Below, in pieces: positions 23,602 through 31,904 of a stretch of 35,002 nucleotides of DNA. The notes beneath the pieces were generated by a model, which ran no database searches, had not been told where the DNA came from, and was given only the letters and a program-made list of their open reading frames with translations. How positions within the stretch are numbered: the first letter of the stretch is position 1; each line of letters opens with the position of its first letter. The stretch is from JABZIP01 sp052173355 (GTDB lineage: Bacteria > Bacillota > Clostridia > Peptostreptococcales > Anaerovoracaceae), in NCBI GenBank assembly GCA_052173355.1, contig JBQMYS010000007.1, positions 1 to 35,002 of the forward strand, read 5' to 3'. A program made the position numbers and the translations under genes.

Positions 23602-24364
23602 TGAAATTGCCGGAAATGATGCCTTGATAGCAGGACTTAGAAAAAACATAAAAAACGGCAAAATTGCGCACGCATATATTTTGGAGGGGAGCAAGTCAGC
23701 AGATAAGTTGAAGTTTGCTTTGGGATTTTCAGAAGAACTGGGATGTAAAAATCCTGAGAATCATCCGGATGTATTTGTTATTTCTCATGACGGTATAACA
23801 ATCAAAGATGAAGAAATAACGCGTGTTCAGGAAAATTTAATGACAGCACCTATGATTTCGGATTACAATATTGTTATAATAGATGGAGCTGATACAATTA
23901 CACCAAGAGCACAGAACAGGATGCTCAAAACTTTGGAAGAACCTGTTACAGATAGTATAATAATGCTTCTTTCAGAAAATGCGCAAAATTTGCTTGCTAC
24001 GGTGCGATCAAGATGTTTGATTTTGCGCATACATGATGCGAATATAGATAAATCGGAAGAAACTTTAAAATTGGAAGCTTTGAGTGAGCAGATGCTTTTG
24101 GATATACAAAAAAAAGAACCTTTTTACAAGCTTATGCAAAAATATGAGGAAAGCATTTCCGTAAAAAAATGTGCATTGATAATGATTGATGCTATGCAAA
24201 AAATGCTTTCTGAAATATTTGTTGATGCTGCTGTTAATGGTGAAATTACCGCGGTTTCAGAAGCGGTAGAAATTATGAAAAGGGCAAGTCTGGATTTGCG
24301 CATAGGGGTAAAACCCTCATATGCAATGAAAAATTTGGTAATTAAGTTGGAGGACATATTATGA
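23591..24364 (+). CDS. holB: DNA polymerase III delta'-like subunit
   Basis: A 257-residue AAA+ clamp-loader relative. Visible motifs are HAYILEG near residue 26, NHPDVFVI, the Walker B-like IVIIDGADTITPRAQNRMLKTLEEP and the SRC sensor-type motif (TVRSRCLILRI). It lacks a P-loop (SKSADKLKF replaces GxxGxGK) and the usual zinc-binding Cys cluster, and is shorter than the common 310-340 residues. Loss of ATP binding is normal for delta', so a structural role in the clamp loader is likely. ATG 23591 is chosen with AGAGGA (23581-23586) just upstream. Its end overlaps ricT by ATGA. Annotation as delta' rests on motif order and its place after tmk. Confidence 0.85.
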   Translation: MIFSEIAGNDALIAGLRKNIKNGKIAHAYILEGSKSADKLKFALGFSEELGCKNPENHPDVFVISHDGITIKDEEITRVQENLMTAPMISDYNIVIIDGADTITPRAQNRMLKTLEEPVTDSIIMLLSENAQNLLATVRSRCLILRIHDANIDKSEETLKLEALSEQMLLDIQKKEPFYKLMQKYEESISVKKCALIMIDAMQKMLSEIFVDAAVNGEITAVSEAVEIMKRASLDLRIGVKPSYAMKNLVIKLEDIL

Positions 24365-25284
24365 AAAAAGTTGCAGGCATTCGTTTTAAGAATGCAAGCA
24401 AGCTATATTATTTTGACCCGGACGGGTTGGAATTAAAGCAGGGTATGAACGTTGTTGTTGAAACGGCACGTGGAATAGAATATGGAAAAGTAGTCGTGCA
24501 GGAAAAGGATTTTGATGAAACTAAGCTCTCTACGCAACTTCGAAAAGTAATTAGAATAGCTACTGAAGAAGATACTCAAAATTTTTTACAAATTTATGAA
24601 GATAAGGCGAATACCATTGCAGCTTGTCGTGAAATAATTGAGAAGCAAAATTTGGAAATGCGACTTGTGGATGTGGAATATGCGTTTGACAGGAGCAAGC
24701 TAATTTTTTATTTTACGGCGGATGAACGTGTAGATTTTAGAGATTTGGTAAAAAAATTAGCTTCACATTTTAAAATGAGAATTGAACTTAGACAAGTGGG
24801 TATCCGAGATGAAGCCAAGATGATTGGAGGGATAGGTAATTGTGGGCGTTGCCTTTGTTGTAGCAGTTGGCTCACAGAGTTCGATCCTGTTTCAATCAAG
24901 ATGGCAAAAGTGCAGAATCTTTCTTTTAATCCTGCTAAAATTTCAGGAATTTGTGGCAGACTCATGTGCTGTCTAAAGTATGAGAATGATTTGTATTTGG
25001 AATTGCGTAAAGGTATGCCGGAAGTTGGAGAAAAGGTAAAAATTGACAATGACTTTGCAATAGTAGTGGATTTAAAAATTATAGATGAAAAAGTCAGTAT
25101 TCGAAGATTGATTCCTGTTAAAGGGGAAGAAGATAAATTGTCCGATCAAATTGAAACTTTCAAAAAAAGCGAAATCAAGCGCTTGTTTACTGAAAAGGCT
25201 AAGCACAAAAAAGATAATGATTTGGAATTTGAAAATCTTGATGCGGAGGAACTCGATGAACTTAGAGAACTGATGAAGGATTGA
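24361..25284 (+). CDS. ricT: PSP1/RicT regulatory iron-sulfur protein
   Basis: A 307-residue PSP1-domain protein, homologue of B. subtilis RicT (YaaT). The Cys-rich signature is clear: GRCLCCSSWL near residue 160 and GICGRLMCCLKYE near 200. In B. subtilis RicT forms a complex with RicA (YmcA) and RicF (YlbF) that binds Fe-S clusters and directs RNase Y processing and phosphorelay signalling. The partners are not in this window. The C-terminal tail is acidic (ENLDAEELDELRELMKD). The start codon overlaps the holB stop as ATGA, indicating coupled translation. Confidence 0.93.
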   Translation: MKKVAGIRFKNASKLYYFDPDGLELKQGMNVVVETARGIEYGKVVVQEKDFDETKLSTQLRKVIRIATEEDTQNFLQIYEDKANTIAACREIIEKQNLEMRLVDVEYAFDRSKLIFYFTADERVDFRDLVKKLASHFKMRIELRQVGIRDEAKMIGGIGNCGRCLCCSSWLTEFDPVSIKMAKVQNLSFNPAKISGICGRLMCCLKYENDLYLELRKGMPEVGEKVKIDNDFAIVVDLKIIDEKVSIRRLIPVKGEEDKLSDQIETFKKSEIKRLFTEKAKHKKDNDLEFENLDAEELDELRELMKD

Positions 25285-25285
25285 T

Positions 25286-26008
25286 ATGCAGAGGGTGGAT
25301 AATATAGGATTTGGAAATCTTCGGCTTTTGCAAAATCCGAAGGCTTTTTGTTACGGAGTTGATGCAGTGCTGCTTGCCGATTTTGCAGCAAGGAATGCTG
25401 AGTTTACCCGCGTTGCGGATTTAGGCGCGGGTACAGGAATCATTCCTTTGATACTTTCGCATAAAACTAATTGCGAAAGTATTTATGGAATTGAGTTGCA
25501 ATTTTCAGCTTTTGAGTTGTTTGAGCAAAATATTGCACTCAATTCCCTGCAAAATCGCTTAAAAGCTATAAATACTGATGTTGCGGATTTGCTCGAATTA
25601 TATCCGGATTTGAAAGGCAGCTTTGATGCTGTTACGGCAAATCCGCCTTATTTTAAGCGCGGAGCTGCCATTTTGAATGCAACTGAAGAAAAGATGTTGG
25701 CAAGGCACGAAAGTACAGCGGGAGTATTTGAATTTGTTAAAACGGCTACAGATTTGCTTACTGAAAAAGGTGCTTTTTTTATGATACATCGTCCCGGTAG
25801 GCTTTCAGATATATTTGAGGCATTATTTAAATGTAATATGCGAGCGGAAATTTTACAATTTGTTGCTACAGACGAAGATGCGTCACCCGGTATGGTGCTA
25901 TTGAAATGTGCAAAGAGTAATAAAGAACTTACAGTGCTCAAAACATTATATATATACGACAAGAATAGAAAGTATACCCAAGATATAGAAAAGATATACG
26001 AAAGGTAG
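25286..26008 (+). CDS. tRNA1(Val) N6-methyltransferase-like protein
   Basis: A 240-residue class I SAM-dependent methyltransferase, TrmN6/YfiC or YabB type. Motif I is VADLGAGTGIIPLIL near residue 43, motif II gives IYGIELQ, and the N6-adenine catalytic motif is NPPY (TANPPYFKRG near residue 117). The family methylates A37 of tRNA1(Val). In Firmicutes the yabB homologue lies in the tmk-holB-ricT neighbourhood, which matches this position. The ATG is one base after the ricT stop, with AAGGA upstream. Function is inferred from family and context; the exact substrate is not shown. Confidence 0.88.
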   Translation: MQRVDNIGFGNLRLLQNPKAFCYGVDAVLLADFAARNAEFTRVADLGAGTGIIPLILSHKTNCESIYGIELQFSAFELFEQNIALNSLQNRLKAINTDVADLLELYPDLKGSFDAVTANPPYFKRGAAILNATEEKMLARHESTAGVFEFVKTATDLLTEKGAFFMIHRPGRLSDIFEALFKCNMRAEILQFVATDEDASPGMVLLKCAKSNKELTVLKTLYIYDKNRKYTQDIEKIYER

Positions 26009-26015
26009 GAATAGT

Positions 26016-26306
26016 ATGGAGATTACTTTGACATTAAGGGATGTGGTTTTTCTGACAATATCGGTGTTTGCGATAGTTTTGATCGGATATTGCATAGGGC
26101 TTGTGAAAAATTTAATTATTACTGTAAAAAGGACAAATTATATTTTAGAAGATGCTATGAGCATAAGTAAAATTGCGGCAGATAGAACGCAGGAAGTGAA
26201 TGACAAGGTTACAGATATGGTAAAAAATATAACAAAGGTGGTAAGTGAAGTAAAAACAAAAGAGCCGAAAAACTCAAAAGTTGAGCGTTCCGGCGAAGAA
26301 TCCTAA
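26016..26306 (+). CDS. Small membrane protein (DUF948-like)
   Basis: A 96-residue protein with one N-terminal membrane helix (about residues 8-30, VVFLTISVFAIVLIGYCIGLV) and a cytoplasmic helical part with heptad-like spacing (ILEDAMSISKIAADRTQEVNDKVTDMVKNI) ending in a basic tail. The layout resembles DUF948-type general-stress membrane proteins, though the match is weak. It starts 7 bases after the methyltransferase gene with AGGAATAG just before it. It is the last plus-strand gene of this run; the converging lipoprotein gene ends 8 bases away and no clear terminator lies between. Confidence 0.7.
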   Translation: MEITLTLRDVVFLTISVFAIVLIGYCIGLVKNLIITVKRTNYILEDAMSISKIAADRTQEVNDKVTDMVKNITKVVSEVKTKEPKNSKVERSGEES

Positions 26307-26314
26307 TGATTTAA

Positions 26315-26896
26315 TTATTCGGATTGGTTGTTTTTATCCTTTTCGTTGTCATTTACATTTAAGTTATCGTCAAAGTCCTCGGTGCTGAATTCAAGAGCAC
26401 CGTCATTTTTTTTGTAAGTAATTCTGCCACTGCCGGTAAGCTCAGGAACAATCCATGCAACTGACAATTCACCAACAGAACCGCTATATGCATCAAGTTT
26501 GTTTGCCAGCTCTTGAGTGAAGTCGGAAATAGTTTCATAAGCAATACTTGCTACACCTGCATTGTTTAGGGATAGGTGACAGCGTACAGTATAATCATCT
26601 GAGTCATCAGTGCCTTGCAATGCCATAACTGTGATACTTTCTGATGTTATGTCGGTATATCCTGCAACAGCATTTTTAACTATTTTTTCTATATTGCTTT
26701 TTACAGTAGTTGCGCTTGCATATTTTAAACTGTCAGGATTGCTTATGATTTTGGATTGATCTTGCATGGTAGAAGCATATTTTTTGCTTTTATCTGATGT
26801 GTTTGCAGCATTCGAATTGTCAGAATCTCCACAAGCAGAAGTCAAAAGTAGCGATGCAATTAAAAAAACGAATGCAGTTTTTTTATTTATTCCCAT
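26315..26896 (-). CDS. Predicted lipoprotein of unknown function
   Basis: A 193-residue lipoprotein candidate. The signal peptide ends in LTSAC with lipidated Cys22, followed by a Ser/Asn/Asp-rich linker (about 23-45), a soluble domain with VKSNIEKIVKNAVAGYTDI and YTVRCHLSLNN, and an acidic Asn/Asp-rich tail. I do not recognise the domain. Its ATG lies inside the end of the PilZ gene (10-base overlap), so translation is probably coupled. It is the last gene of the rpsO-pnp-pilZ run. A surface role linked to the PilZ product is possible but not shown. Confidence 0.75.
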   Translation of the reverse strand: MGINKKTAFVFLIASLLLTSACGDSDNSNAANTSDKSKKYASTMQDQSKIISNPDSLKYASATTVKSNIEKIVKNAVAGYTDITSESITVMALQGTDDSDDYTVRCHLSLNNAGVASIAYETISDFTQELANKLDAYSGSVGELSVAWIVPELTGSGRITYKKNDGALEFSTEDFDDNLNVNDNEKDKNNQSE

Positions 26897-27618
26897 AATC
26901 TTGCCCTGCGTTGTTCGAAAGATTCTTGAGAAAATCTCTCTTTTGCTATATTATCGCGCTGTTGTTCAAATACCAAACGAACCAGTACATCAATATCTCG
27001 ATTTGGAGGATTAACCCAGTTAACTCTATATTTAAATTCATACTTTGAGCTTGCACGTGAAAATTCCGCCCTGTCGAGCACATGAGCAAAGAATCGGAAT
27101 GCTGTTGTTTTGAACATGAAAGAACCATCCACTATGCTTCCTATATTTAAAAATTCATTCGCAAAAAATGCACATCCGCCGCCGCTTATATCAATTATAT
27201 GTCCTTCGTATTCTTCACTTGTTGCGGGGTCAAACGATAAGTTTTCAGGATTGCTGAATTTTTTAAATGTATATGGAATTGCGACAGCTTGTCTAAAATA
27301 TTCTCGTCGTTGGGTGATTTCAGGAGTTGAAGCTACTTTGAAGACACACTCAAGCAAGCCTCCGTTGCGACGCGCTTCGAAATATGATATTTGCCAAACG
27401 ATTATTCCTTCCTCGAATTTTGCATAAAGCTGATACGGAACATCCTTGAAAAATATAATCGGTGTACCGGAATCGGAAGTAGGAACCATGGTAACAATGT
27501 AATCGGCTGTATCATCGTCAAACAAATCTGCAATTTTTGTTTTATAAAAATGCTTATTGAGAAATTTATCTGTAATGCAAATTTCTACTGAATCAGAAAT
27601 GTTCAAAAGTGAAATCAT
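26887..27618 (-). CDS. PilZ-domain c-di-GMP receptor (YcgR-like)
   Basis: A 243-residue protein with an N-terminal beta-rich YcgR/PilZN-type domain (about 1-95) and a C-terminal PilZ domain. The c-di-GMP motifs are present: RxxxR in QRREYFRQ (Arg105, Arg109) and DxSxxG in DISGGG (Asp143, Ser145, Gly148). PilZ proteins change conformation on binding c-di-GMP and act on motility, secretion or polysaccharide synthesis. AGAGGAGA lies about 7 bases before the ATG. It is 26 bases downstream of pnp and overlaps the lipoprotein gene, so it is probably in the rpsO-pnp operon. No diguanylate cyclase gene is in the window. Confidence 0.88.
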   Translation of the reverse strand: MISLLNISDSVEICITDKFLNKHFYKTKIADLFDDDTADYIVTMVPTSDSGTPIIFFKDVPYQLYAKFEEGIIVWQISYFEARRNGGLLECVFKVASTPEITQRREYFRQAVAIPYTFKKFSNPENLSFDPATSEEYEGHIIDISGGGCAFFANEFLNIGSIVDGSFMFKTTAFRFFAHVLDRAEFSRASSKYEFKYRVNWVNPPNRDIDVLVRLVFEQQRDNIAKERFSQESFEQRRARLWE

Positions 27619-27644
27619 ATCTTATCTCCTCTTACTTTTTGTAT

Positions 27645-29744
27645 TTAGCCTCTGAGCAGGTTGATTCGATTTTGAGCGTCGATTTCGGACACTTTGACTT
27701 TTACGGTGTCACCGATGTTCATTACATCTTCAACTTTTTCAACTCGCTTATCAGACATTTTTGATATGTGAAGCAAGCCTTCTTTACCCGGTAAAATCTC
27801 AATAAAAGCTCCGAAGTTCATGATTTTTGTAACTTTACCCTCGTATGTTTCGCCAACTTCTACATCTTTTGTCAGCATTAGTATATATTCTTTGGCAGCC
27901 AGTGCGCCGGCTTCATCTGAACTGTAAATATTTATTACACCCGGTTTGTCATCAAGTATATCAATTTTCGCGCCGGTTTCTTCGATTATCTTGTTTATTG
28001 TCTTTCCGCCGGAACCTATTACAATTCTGGTTTTCTCAGGATCGATAGTAATGCTGATAGCCCTAGGTGCATATTTCGATAAATTTTTACGCGGCTCAGG
28101 TATTTCATCAAGCATTTCTTTCATTATGTGCATTCTGCCGACTTTTGCCTGCTGTAACGCATCTTCCAAAATCTGCCTTGATAGTCCATGTACTTTTATA
28201 TCCATTTGGATAGCGGTAACTCCAACTTCCGTACCTGTAACTTTGAAATCCATGTCACCCAAAAAGTCTTCCATTCCTTGAATGTCGGAAAGTATAGCTA
28301 TTTTGCTGCTTCCGTCAGGTTCTACTCTTTCTATTAGTCCCATAGCAATACCTGAAACAGGACGTTTGATAGGGACACCTGCATCCATTAGTGCCAGACA
28401 AGAACCGCAAGTTGAGCCCATTGAGGTAGAACCGTTTGATGAAAGTACGTCCGAAACTACACGTATTGCATATGGAAAGTCCTCAACACTTGGAAGTACG
28501 GGGATAAGTGCACGTTCTGCAAGTGCACCATGCCCGATTTCACGTCTGCCGGGGCTTCTTGAAGTTTTGGCTTCACCGACGGAGTAGCCGGGGAAATTGT
28601 AATGATGCATATAGCGTTTTTCTGTTTCTTCCGTAATACCGTCTATGATTTGGGCTTCGGAAGCCGGTGCAAGTGTGCATACCGACATAACTTGAGTTTG
28701 ACCGCGTTTGAAAAGTCCGGTTCCATGTGTCCTAGGAAGAAGTCCGGTTTCACACCAAATTGGACGAATTTCTGTGGTTTTTCTGTTGTCCGGACGGATT
28801 CCTTTGTCGAGAATCATCGAACGTACACATTCTTTTGTAATTGCATAAAGGACATTACCTATGTCTTTTGTATTTTCGGGGTATATTTCTGCAAAATGCT
28901 CTTTTGTTTCAACTTCGACCAAATCCATGTTTTCGAGTCGTTGCATTTTATCGGGATTTTGTATTGCGACCTCCATTTTTGTTGTGGCAAATGCTCTTAC
29001 AGCTTCGTCAATTTCTTCAGGAACTTTGTAAAGCACTACTTCTTTTTTAGGTTTTCCGACTTCTTTTACTATGTCTTCGATAAATTCAACTATTTTTTTG
29101 ATTTCCTCGTGTGCGAATAATATAGCATCAAGCATTACGGATTCGGGAACTTCATTTGCGCCCGCCTCAACCATCATGATAGCTTCTTTAGTGCCGGAAA
29201 CAACTAAATGCATATCGGATTTTTCACGTTGCTCAAGTGAAGGATTGATTATGAAATTGCCGTCGACCATGCCGATCAAGACTGAAGCTGTAGGACCTTC
29301 CCATGGTATATCCGAAATTGAAAGAGCGATTGACGAACCGAGCATACCTACGATTTCAGGTGAGCAGTCGGGATCTACCGACATCACAGTAGCGACAACC
29401 ACTACATCGTTGAAGTAGCCTTTTGGGAATAGAGGACGTATCGGTCTATCTATTAAGCGAGAATTGAGTATAGCTTTTTCGCTTGGACGGCCTTCTCTAC
29501 GGATAAATCCACCAGGTATTTTTCCTGCCGCATACATTCTTTCTTCGTAATCAACACTTAGCGGAAAGAAGTCTATATCCGCTTTGGGTTCTTTGGATGC
29601 ACAGCAGGTAACACTAACAACGGTATCACCATATTTAAGGAATGCTTGACCGTTTGCTTGTTCGCAGACCTTTCCAATTTCCACCTCTAATAATTTCCCG
29701 CCGATTGCTGTTCGGAAGGTTCTGTAATCTTCAAATCTTGCCAT
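27645..29744 (-). CDS. pnp: Polyribonucleotide nucleotidyltransferase (PNPase)
   Basis: A trimeric 3'-5' phosphorolytic exoribonuclease of mRNA turnover. The 699-residue product has the first RNase PH domain (EVEIGKVCEQANGQAFLKYGDTVV), a helical linker, the second RNase PH core (GTGLFKRGQTQVMSV, SNGSTSMGSTCG), a KH domain with the GSGGKTI loop near residue 565, and an S1 domain (GETYEGKVTKIMNFGAFIEI) that ends at INLLRG, so no C-terminal tail follows S1. ATG 29744 is preferred over an in-frame TTG at 29753, which lies only 3 bases after AGGAGG. It follows rpsO, the classic order, with an attenuator-like hairpin between. Confidence 0.98.
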   Translation of the reverse strand: MARFEDYRTFRTAIGGKLLEVEIGKVCEQANGQAFLKYGDTVVSVTCCASKEPKADIDFFPLSVDYEERMYAAGKIPGGFIRREGRPSEKAILNSRLIDRPIRPLFPKGYFNDVVVVATVMSVDPDCSPEIVGMLGSSIALSISDIPWEGPTASVLIGMVDGNFIINPSLEQREKSDMHLVVSGTKEAIMMVEAGANEVPESVMLDAILFAHEEIKKIVEFIEDIVKEVGKPKKEVVLYKVPEEIDEAVRAFATTKMEVAIQNPDKMQRLENMDLVEVETKEHFAEIYPENTKDIGNVLYAITKECVRSMILDKGIRPDNRKTTEIRPIWCETGLLPRTHGTGLFKRGQTQVMSVCTLAPASEAQIIDGITEETEKRYMHHYNFPGYSVGEAKTSRSPGRREIGHGALAERALIPVLPSVEDFPYAIRVVSDVLSSNGSTSMGSTCGSCLALMDAGVPIKRPVSGIAMGLIERVEPDGSSKIAILSDIQGMEDFLGDMDFKVTGTEVGVTAIQMDIKVHGLSRQILEDALQQAKVGRMHIMKEMLDEIPEPRKNLSKYAPRAISITIDPEKTRIVIGSGGKTINKIIEETGAKIDILDDKPGVINIYSSDEAGALAAKEYILMLTKDVEVGETYEGKVTKIMNFGAFIEILPGKEGLLHISKMSDKRVEKVEDVMNIGDTVKVKVSEIDAQNRINLLRG

Positions 29745-29784
29745 TATTAACAACTACCTCCTGTTAATACTTTCTTCAAATTAA

Positions 29785-29809
29785 ACAAAAACGGAGCGTA
29801 TAGCCCCGT
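29785..29809 (-). terminator. rpsO-pnp intergenic terminator/attenuator
   Basis: On the minus strand ACGGGGC and GCTCCGT form a 7-bp stem (one G-U pair) with a TATAC loop, followed by five T. It lies 9 bases after the rpsO stop and 41 bases before pnp. Partial read-through is expected because no separate pnp promoter is evident. Confidence 0.75.
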
Positions 29810-29817
29810 ACAGTTTC

Positions 29818-30084
29818 CTATTTTCTTAAACCTAAACGAGAAATTAGCGTTCTATAACGTTCTATATCTTTACTCTTTAGGTAATTTAGTAAGTTTCTTC
29901 TTTGTCCTACCATTTTTAACAAGCCTCTGTTGGAGTGGAAATCCTTAGGGTTTGCTTTAAAGTGCTCGTTCAAATCGTTGATTCTGTAAGTCAAAATAGC
30001 AACCTGCACTTCAGGAGAACCTGTATCTCCTTCTTTTGTTTGATAATCCTTGATTATCTGAGTTTTTTGTTCTTTTGTAATCAT
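29818..30084 (-). CDS. rpsO: 30S ribosomal protein S15
   Basis: An 88-residue early-binding protein of the small subunit that contacts 16S rRNA helices 20-22. The family signatures GDTGSPEVQVAILTYRIN (residues 18-35) and KDFHSNRGLLKMVGQRRNLLNYL (47-69) are intact, and the length is exactly standard. AAAGGAGAAAAG precedes the ATG at good spacing. It heads the rpsO-pnp-pilZ-lipoprotein run. S15 often represses its own translation through its leader; the leader here is about 80 bases and contains a GAGTT/AACTC pairing, but no specific S15 site was confirmed. Confidence 0.98.
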   Translation of the reverse strand: MITKEQKTQIIKDYQTKEGDTGSPEVQVAILTYRINDLNEHFKANPKDFHSNRGLLKMVGQRRNLLNYLKSKDIERYRTLISRLGLRK

Positions 30085-30170
30085 TTTCTTTTCTCCTTTT
30101 GTTTAATACGCCCGTCACCCAGCTTTCGTCGGAGTTTCAAAAAACCAAGCGAGGGAATAACTCTTAGTAG

Positions 30171-30199
30171 ATAATATCACAAATTGAGGGCTTTGTCTA
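30171..30199 (-). promoter_or_regulatory. Promoter of rpsO-pnp operon
   Basis: On the minus strand, TAGACA (30194-30199), 17 bases, TATTAT (30171-30176), with TG one base before the -10. Both hexamers match consensus at five of six positions. Expected start near 30164. Confidence 0.8.
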
Positions 30200-30220
30200 T
30201 CCTTATTTTGAAATTTCAAC

Positions 30221-30249
30221 TGTACTAATTTGCTATTTTTTTGTATAAT
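30221..30249 (+). promoter_or_regulatory. Candidate promoter of the AraC-type gene
   Basis: A perfect TATAAT (30244-30249) lies 32 bases before the ATG. The region 17 bases upstream (TGTACT, 30221-30226) is a poor -35, so an activator may be needed. It is divergent from the rpsO promoter, whose -35 ends only 21 bases away. Confidence 0.5.
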
Positions 30250-30280
30250 ACTTTTTAGAGCGATTCAATGGAGGAGAAAA

Positions 30281-31816
30281 ATGCTAAAAGAACGCAATAT
30301 TTTTGCAGAGGAGTTACCTGTAAATGTTATTACAGCTTGTATAGATGAATATCCCAGGCATTTCCATGACGATATAGAAGTAGTGTATGTTATATCGGGG
30401 AAGATTTCAGTTCAGAACGGATATTACAAATATGCGCTTTCGCAAGGCGATATTACTATCATAAATGAAAAGGAGATACATAGTTTTGAAAAAATTACGC
30501 CAAGTAATATGGTTATGATGGTAAGAATCAATTTAGATTATTTTGAAACATACTATAAAAATCTTAGAAACAGTTTTTTTATCATAAATGATCGCAAAAG
30601 TGAAAAAGAGTATATACAGGCAATGCGAGAAATACTTGCTTGTATTATGATGGATATTCTAAAAAAAGGATATGGGTATGAGCACAAGGTTATAGAAAGT
30701 ACACACAATTTGCTTACCTGTATGTTGACAAATTTTAAAATGGACGACGGGGTCTGTGCGGAGAGTGATGCAAAGTCTAATGGAAAACGAATTTTGACTA
30801 TAAGATTAAGGCGAATTATGGATTATATGTATGAAAACTACAAATCGAAAATTACGCTGGAGGAATTGGCAGGGCTAGAGCACCTTAGTATATATTACCT
30901 GTCGCATATCATAAAGGAGGCAACAGGCTTAAGTTTTCAAGATTTGCTTAGTTTCATACGAGTCGATGAATCTGAGAGCCTGCTGTTAAATACAGATAAA
31001 AAAATCGGTACGATTTCAAAGGAAATGGGATTTTCAGCTTTGAGATATTACAAAAAACATTTTGAACAGTGGTTTTTGTGCGATCCTTGTGAATATAGAA
31101 ATAACTTTAAGGGGGAAACTGCAAAACGCAATGACAATGCAAGATATGTGCGTTGCAGCGTGCAGGAAATTGAAGAAGCAATAAAACAAAACACATCACT
31201 TGCTTATACCGAATATATCAAAGCTAAAAAACATTTGCCCGTTATAATAAATCTTGATTTTGCCGATTTAGGTACGGTGAAGCAACAAAATGTATCGTTT
31301 ATAGGCGATTTGATGTGCACAGAAAATTTGAAATTTATCGAACGGCCATATGTGTTGTTTAAAAGTTTGAACGAGAAGCTTGCAGGCTATGGAATGAATT
31401 ATATAATCTCTTTTATCGAAAATGAAAATGTGAGCGGTATAGATAGAGTAACGATACTTTTATATAATATAACGGATGATGAAAAGCGGGAATTGATAAT
31501 ATCTGAAAAAAAAGAGCAGATATTTGAACTTTGTTCAAAGCGGGATGATTCACATGAATTTTTAATAAAACTGAAGAATATAGCAGGTATATTTGAGGTT
31601 ACACGTTACAAAATAAGTAGGGAAAATGTTTTAGCGGCATACCGGGAATTGATTAGGCCGTCAGGAATAGCAGAACGCAGGAAATCGCTTCTGAGTAACT
31701 GGGAAACGATACCAAGCATTGAACGTAGTAAATTGTCAGCAATAGGAAATTTGAATCTACGTTCTAATATGTCGGGAATAAGTGCAGAGATGATACTTCT
31801 TGATAGAATTAAATAA
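30281..31816 (+). CDS. AraC-type regulator with GH39-like C-terminal remnant
   Basis: A 511-residue protein. Residues 1-100 form a cupin-type sensor (EYPRHFHDDIEVVYVISGK). Residues about 175-275 form an AraC double helix-turn-helix (ITLEELAGLEHLSIYYLSHI and IGTISKEMGFSALRYYKKHF). In Clostridia closely similar N-terminal halves are fused to a GH39 glycosidase domain, giving proteins of about 750-800 residues. Here residues 350-511 recall only the beta-domain of such proteins (RPYVLFKSLNEKL, GMNYIISF, TILLYN, FEVTRYKISREN), and the catalytic barrel appears missing. ATG 30281 has a perfect GGAGGAG SD. A sugar-responsive regulator role is inferred; no sugar operon is adjacent. The GH39 relation is from memory of the family. 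Confidence 0.85.
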   Translation: MLKERNIFAEELPVNVITACIDEYPRHFHDDIEVVYVISGKISVQNGYYKYALSQGDITIINEKEIHSFEKITPSNMVMMVRINLDYFETYYKNLRNSFFIINDRKSEKEYIQAMREILACIMMDILKKGYGYEHKVIESTHNLLTCMLTNFKMDDGVCAESDAKSNGKRILTIRLRRIMDYMYENYKSKITLEELAGLEHLSIYYLSHIIKEATGLSFQDLLSFIRVDESESLLLNTDKKIGTISKEMGFSALRYYKKHFEQWFLCDPCEYRNNFKGETAKRNDNARYVRCSVQEIEEAIKQNTSLAYTEYIKAKKHLPVIINLDFADLGTVKQQNVSFIGDLMCTENLKFIERPYVLFKSLNEKLAGYGMNYIISFIENENVSGIDRVTILLYNITDDEKRELIISEKKEQIFELCSKRDDSHEFLIKLKNIAGIFEVTRYKISRENVLAAYRELIRPSGIAERRKSLLSNWETIPSIERSKLSAIGNLNLRSNMSGISAEMILLDRIK

Positions 31817-31842
31817 AAAAGGGGCGGACGCCCCCTTTTTTA
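31815..31842. terminator. Bidirectional terminator between araC-type gene and nhaC
   Basis: GGGGC (31821-31825) and GCCCC (31830-31834) form a GC-rich stem, flanked by A6 on the left and T6 on the right. It directly follows the AraC-type stop codon on the plus strand and, with U-runs on both strands, can also serve the nhaC transcript from the other side. Confidence 0.9.
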
Positions 31843-31904
31843 TTTTGCGATTAAATATTTGCTAAATTAAATATTTTAAGTTGAATTTGTAATTTGAATT
31901 AAGC

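Noticed and set aside
28602..29120. A 172-codon plus-strand frame rich in Phe and Cys
   Set aside because: It is antisense to pnp and shows the Phe/Cys/Tyr bias of reversed Lys/Glu codons.
30085..30164. Possible S15-binding autoregulatory structure in the rpsO leader
   Set aside because: Only a short GAGTT/AACTC pairing was seen. No pseudoknot or three-way junction resembling known S15 sites could be shown by eye.
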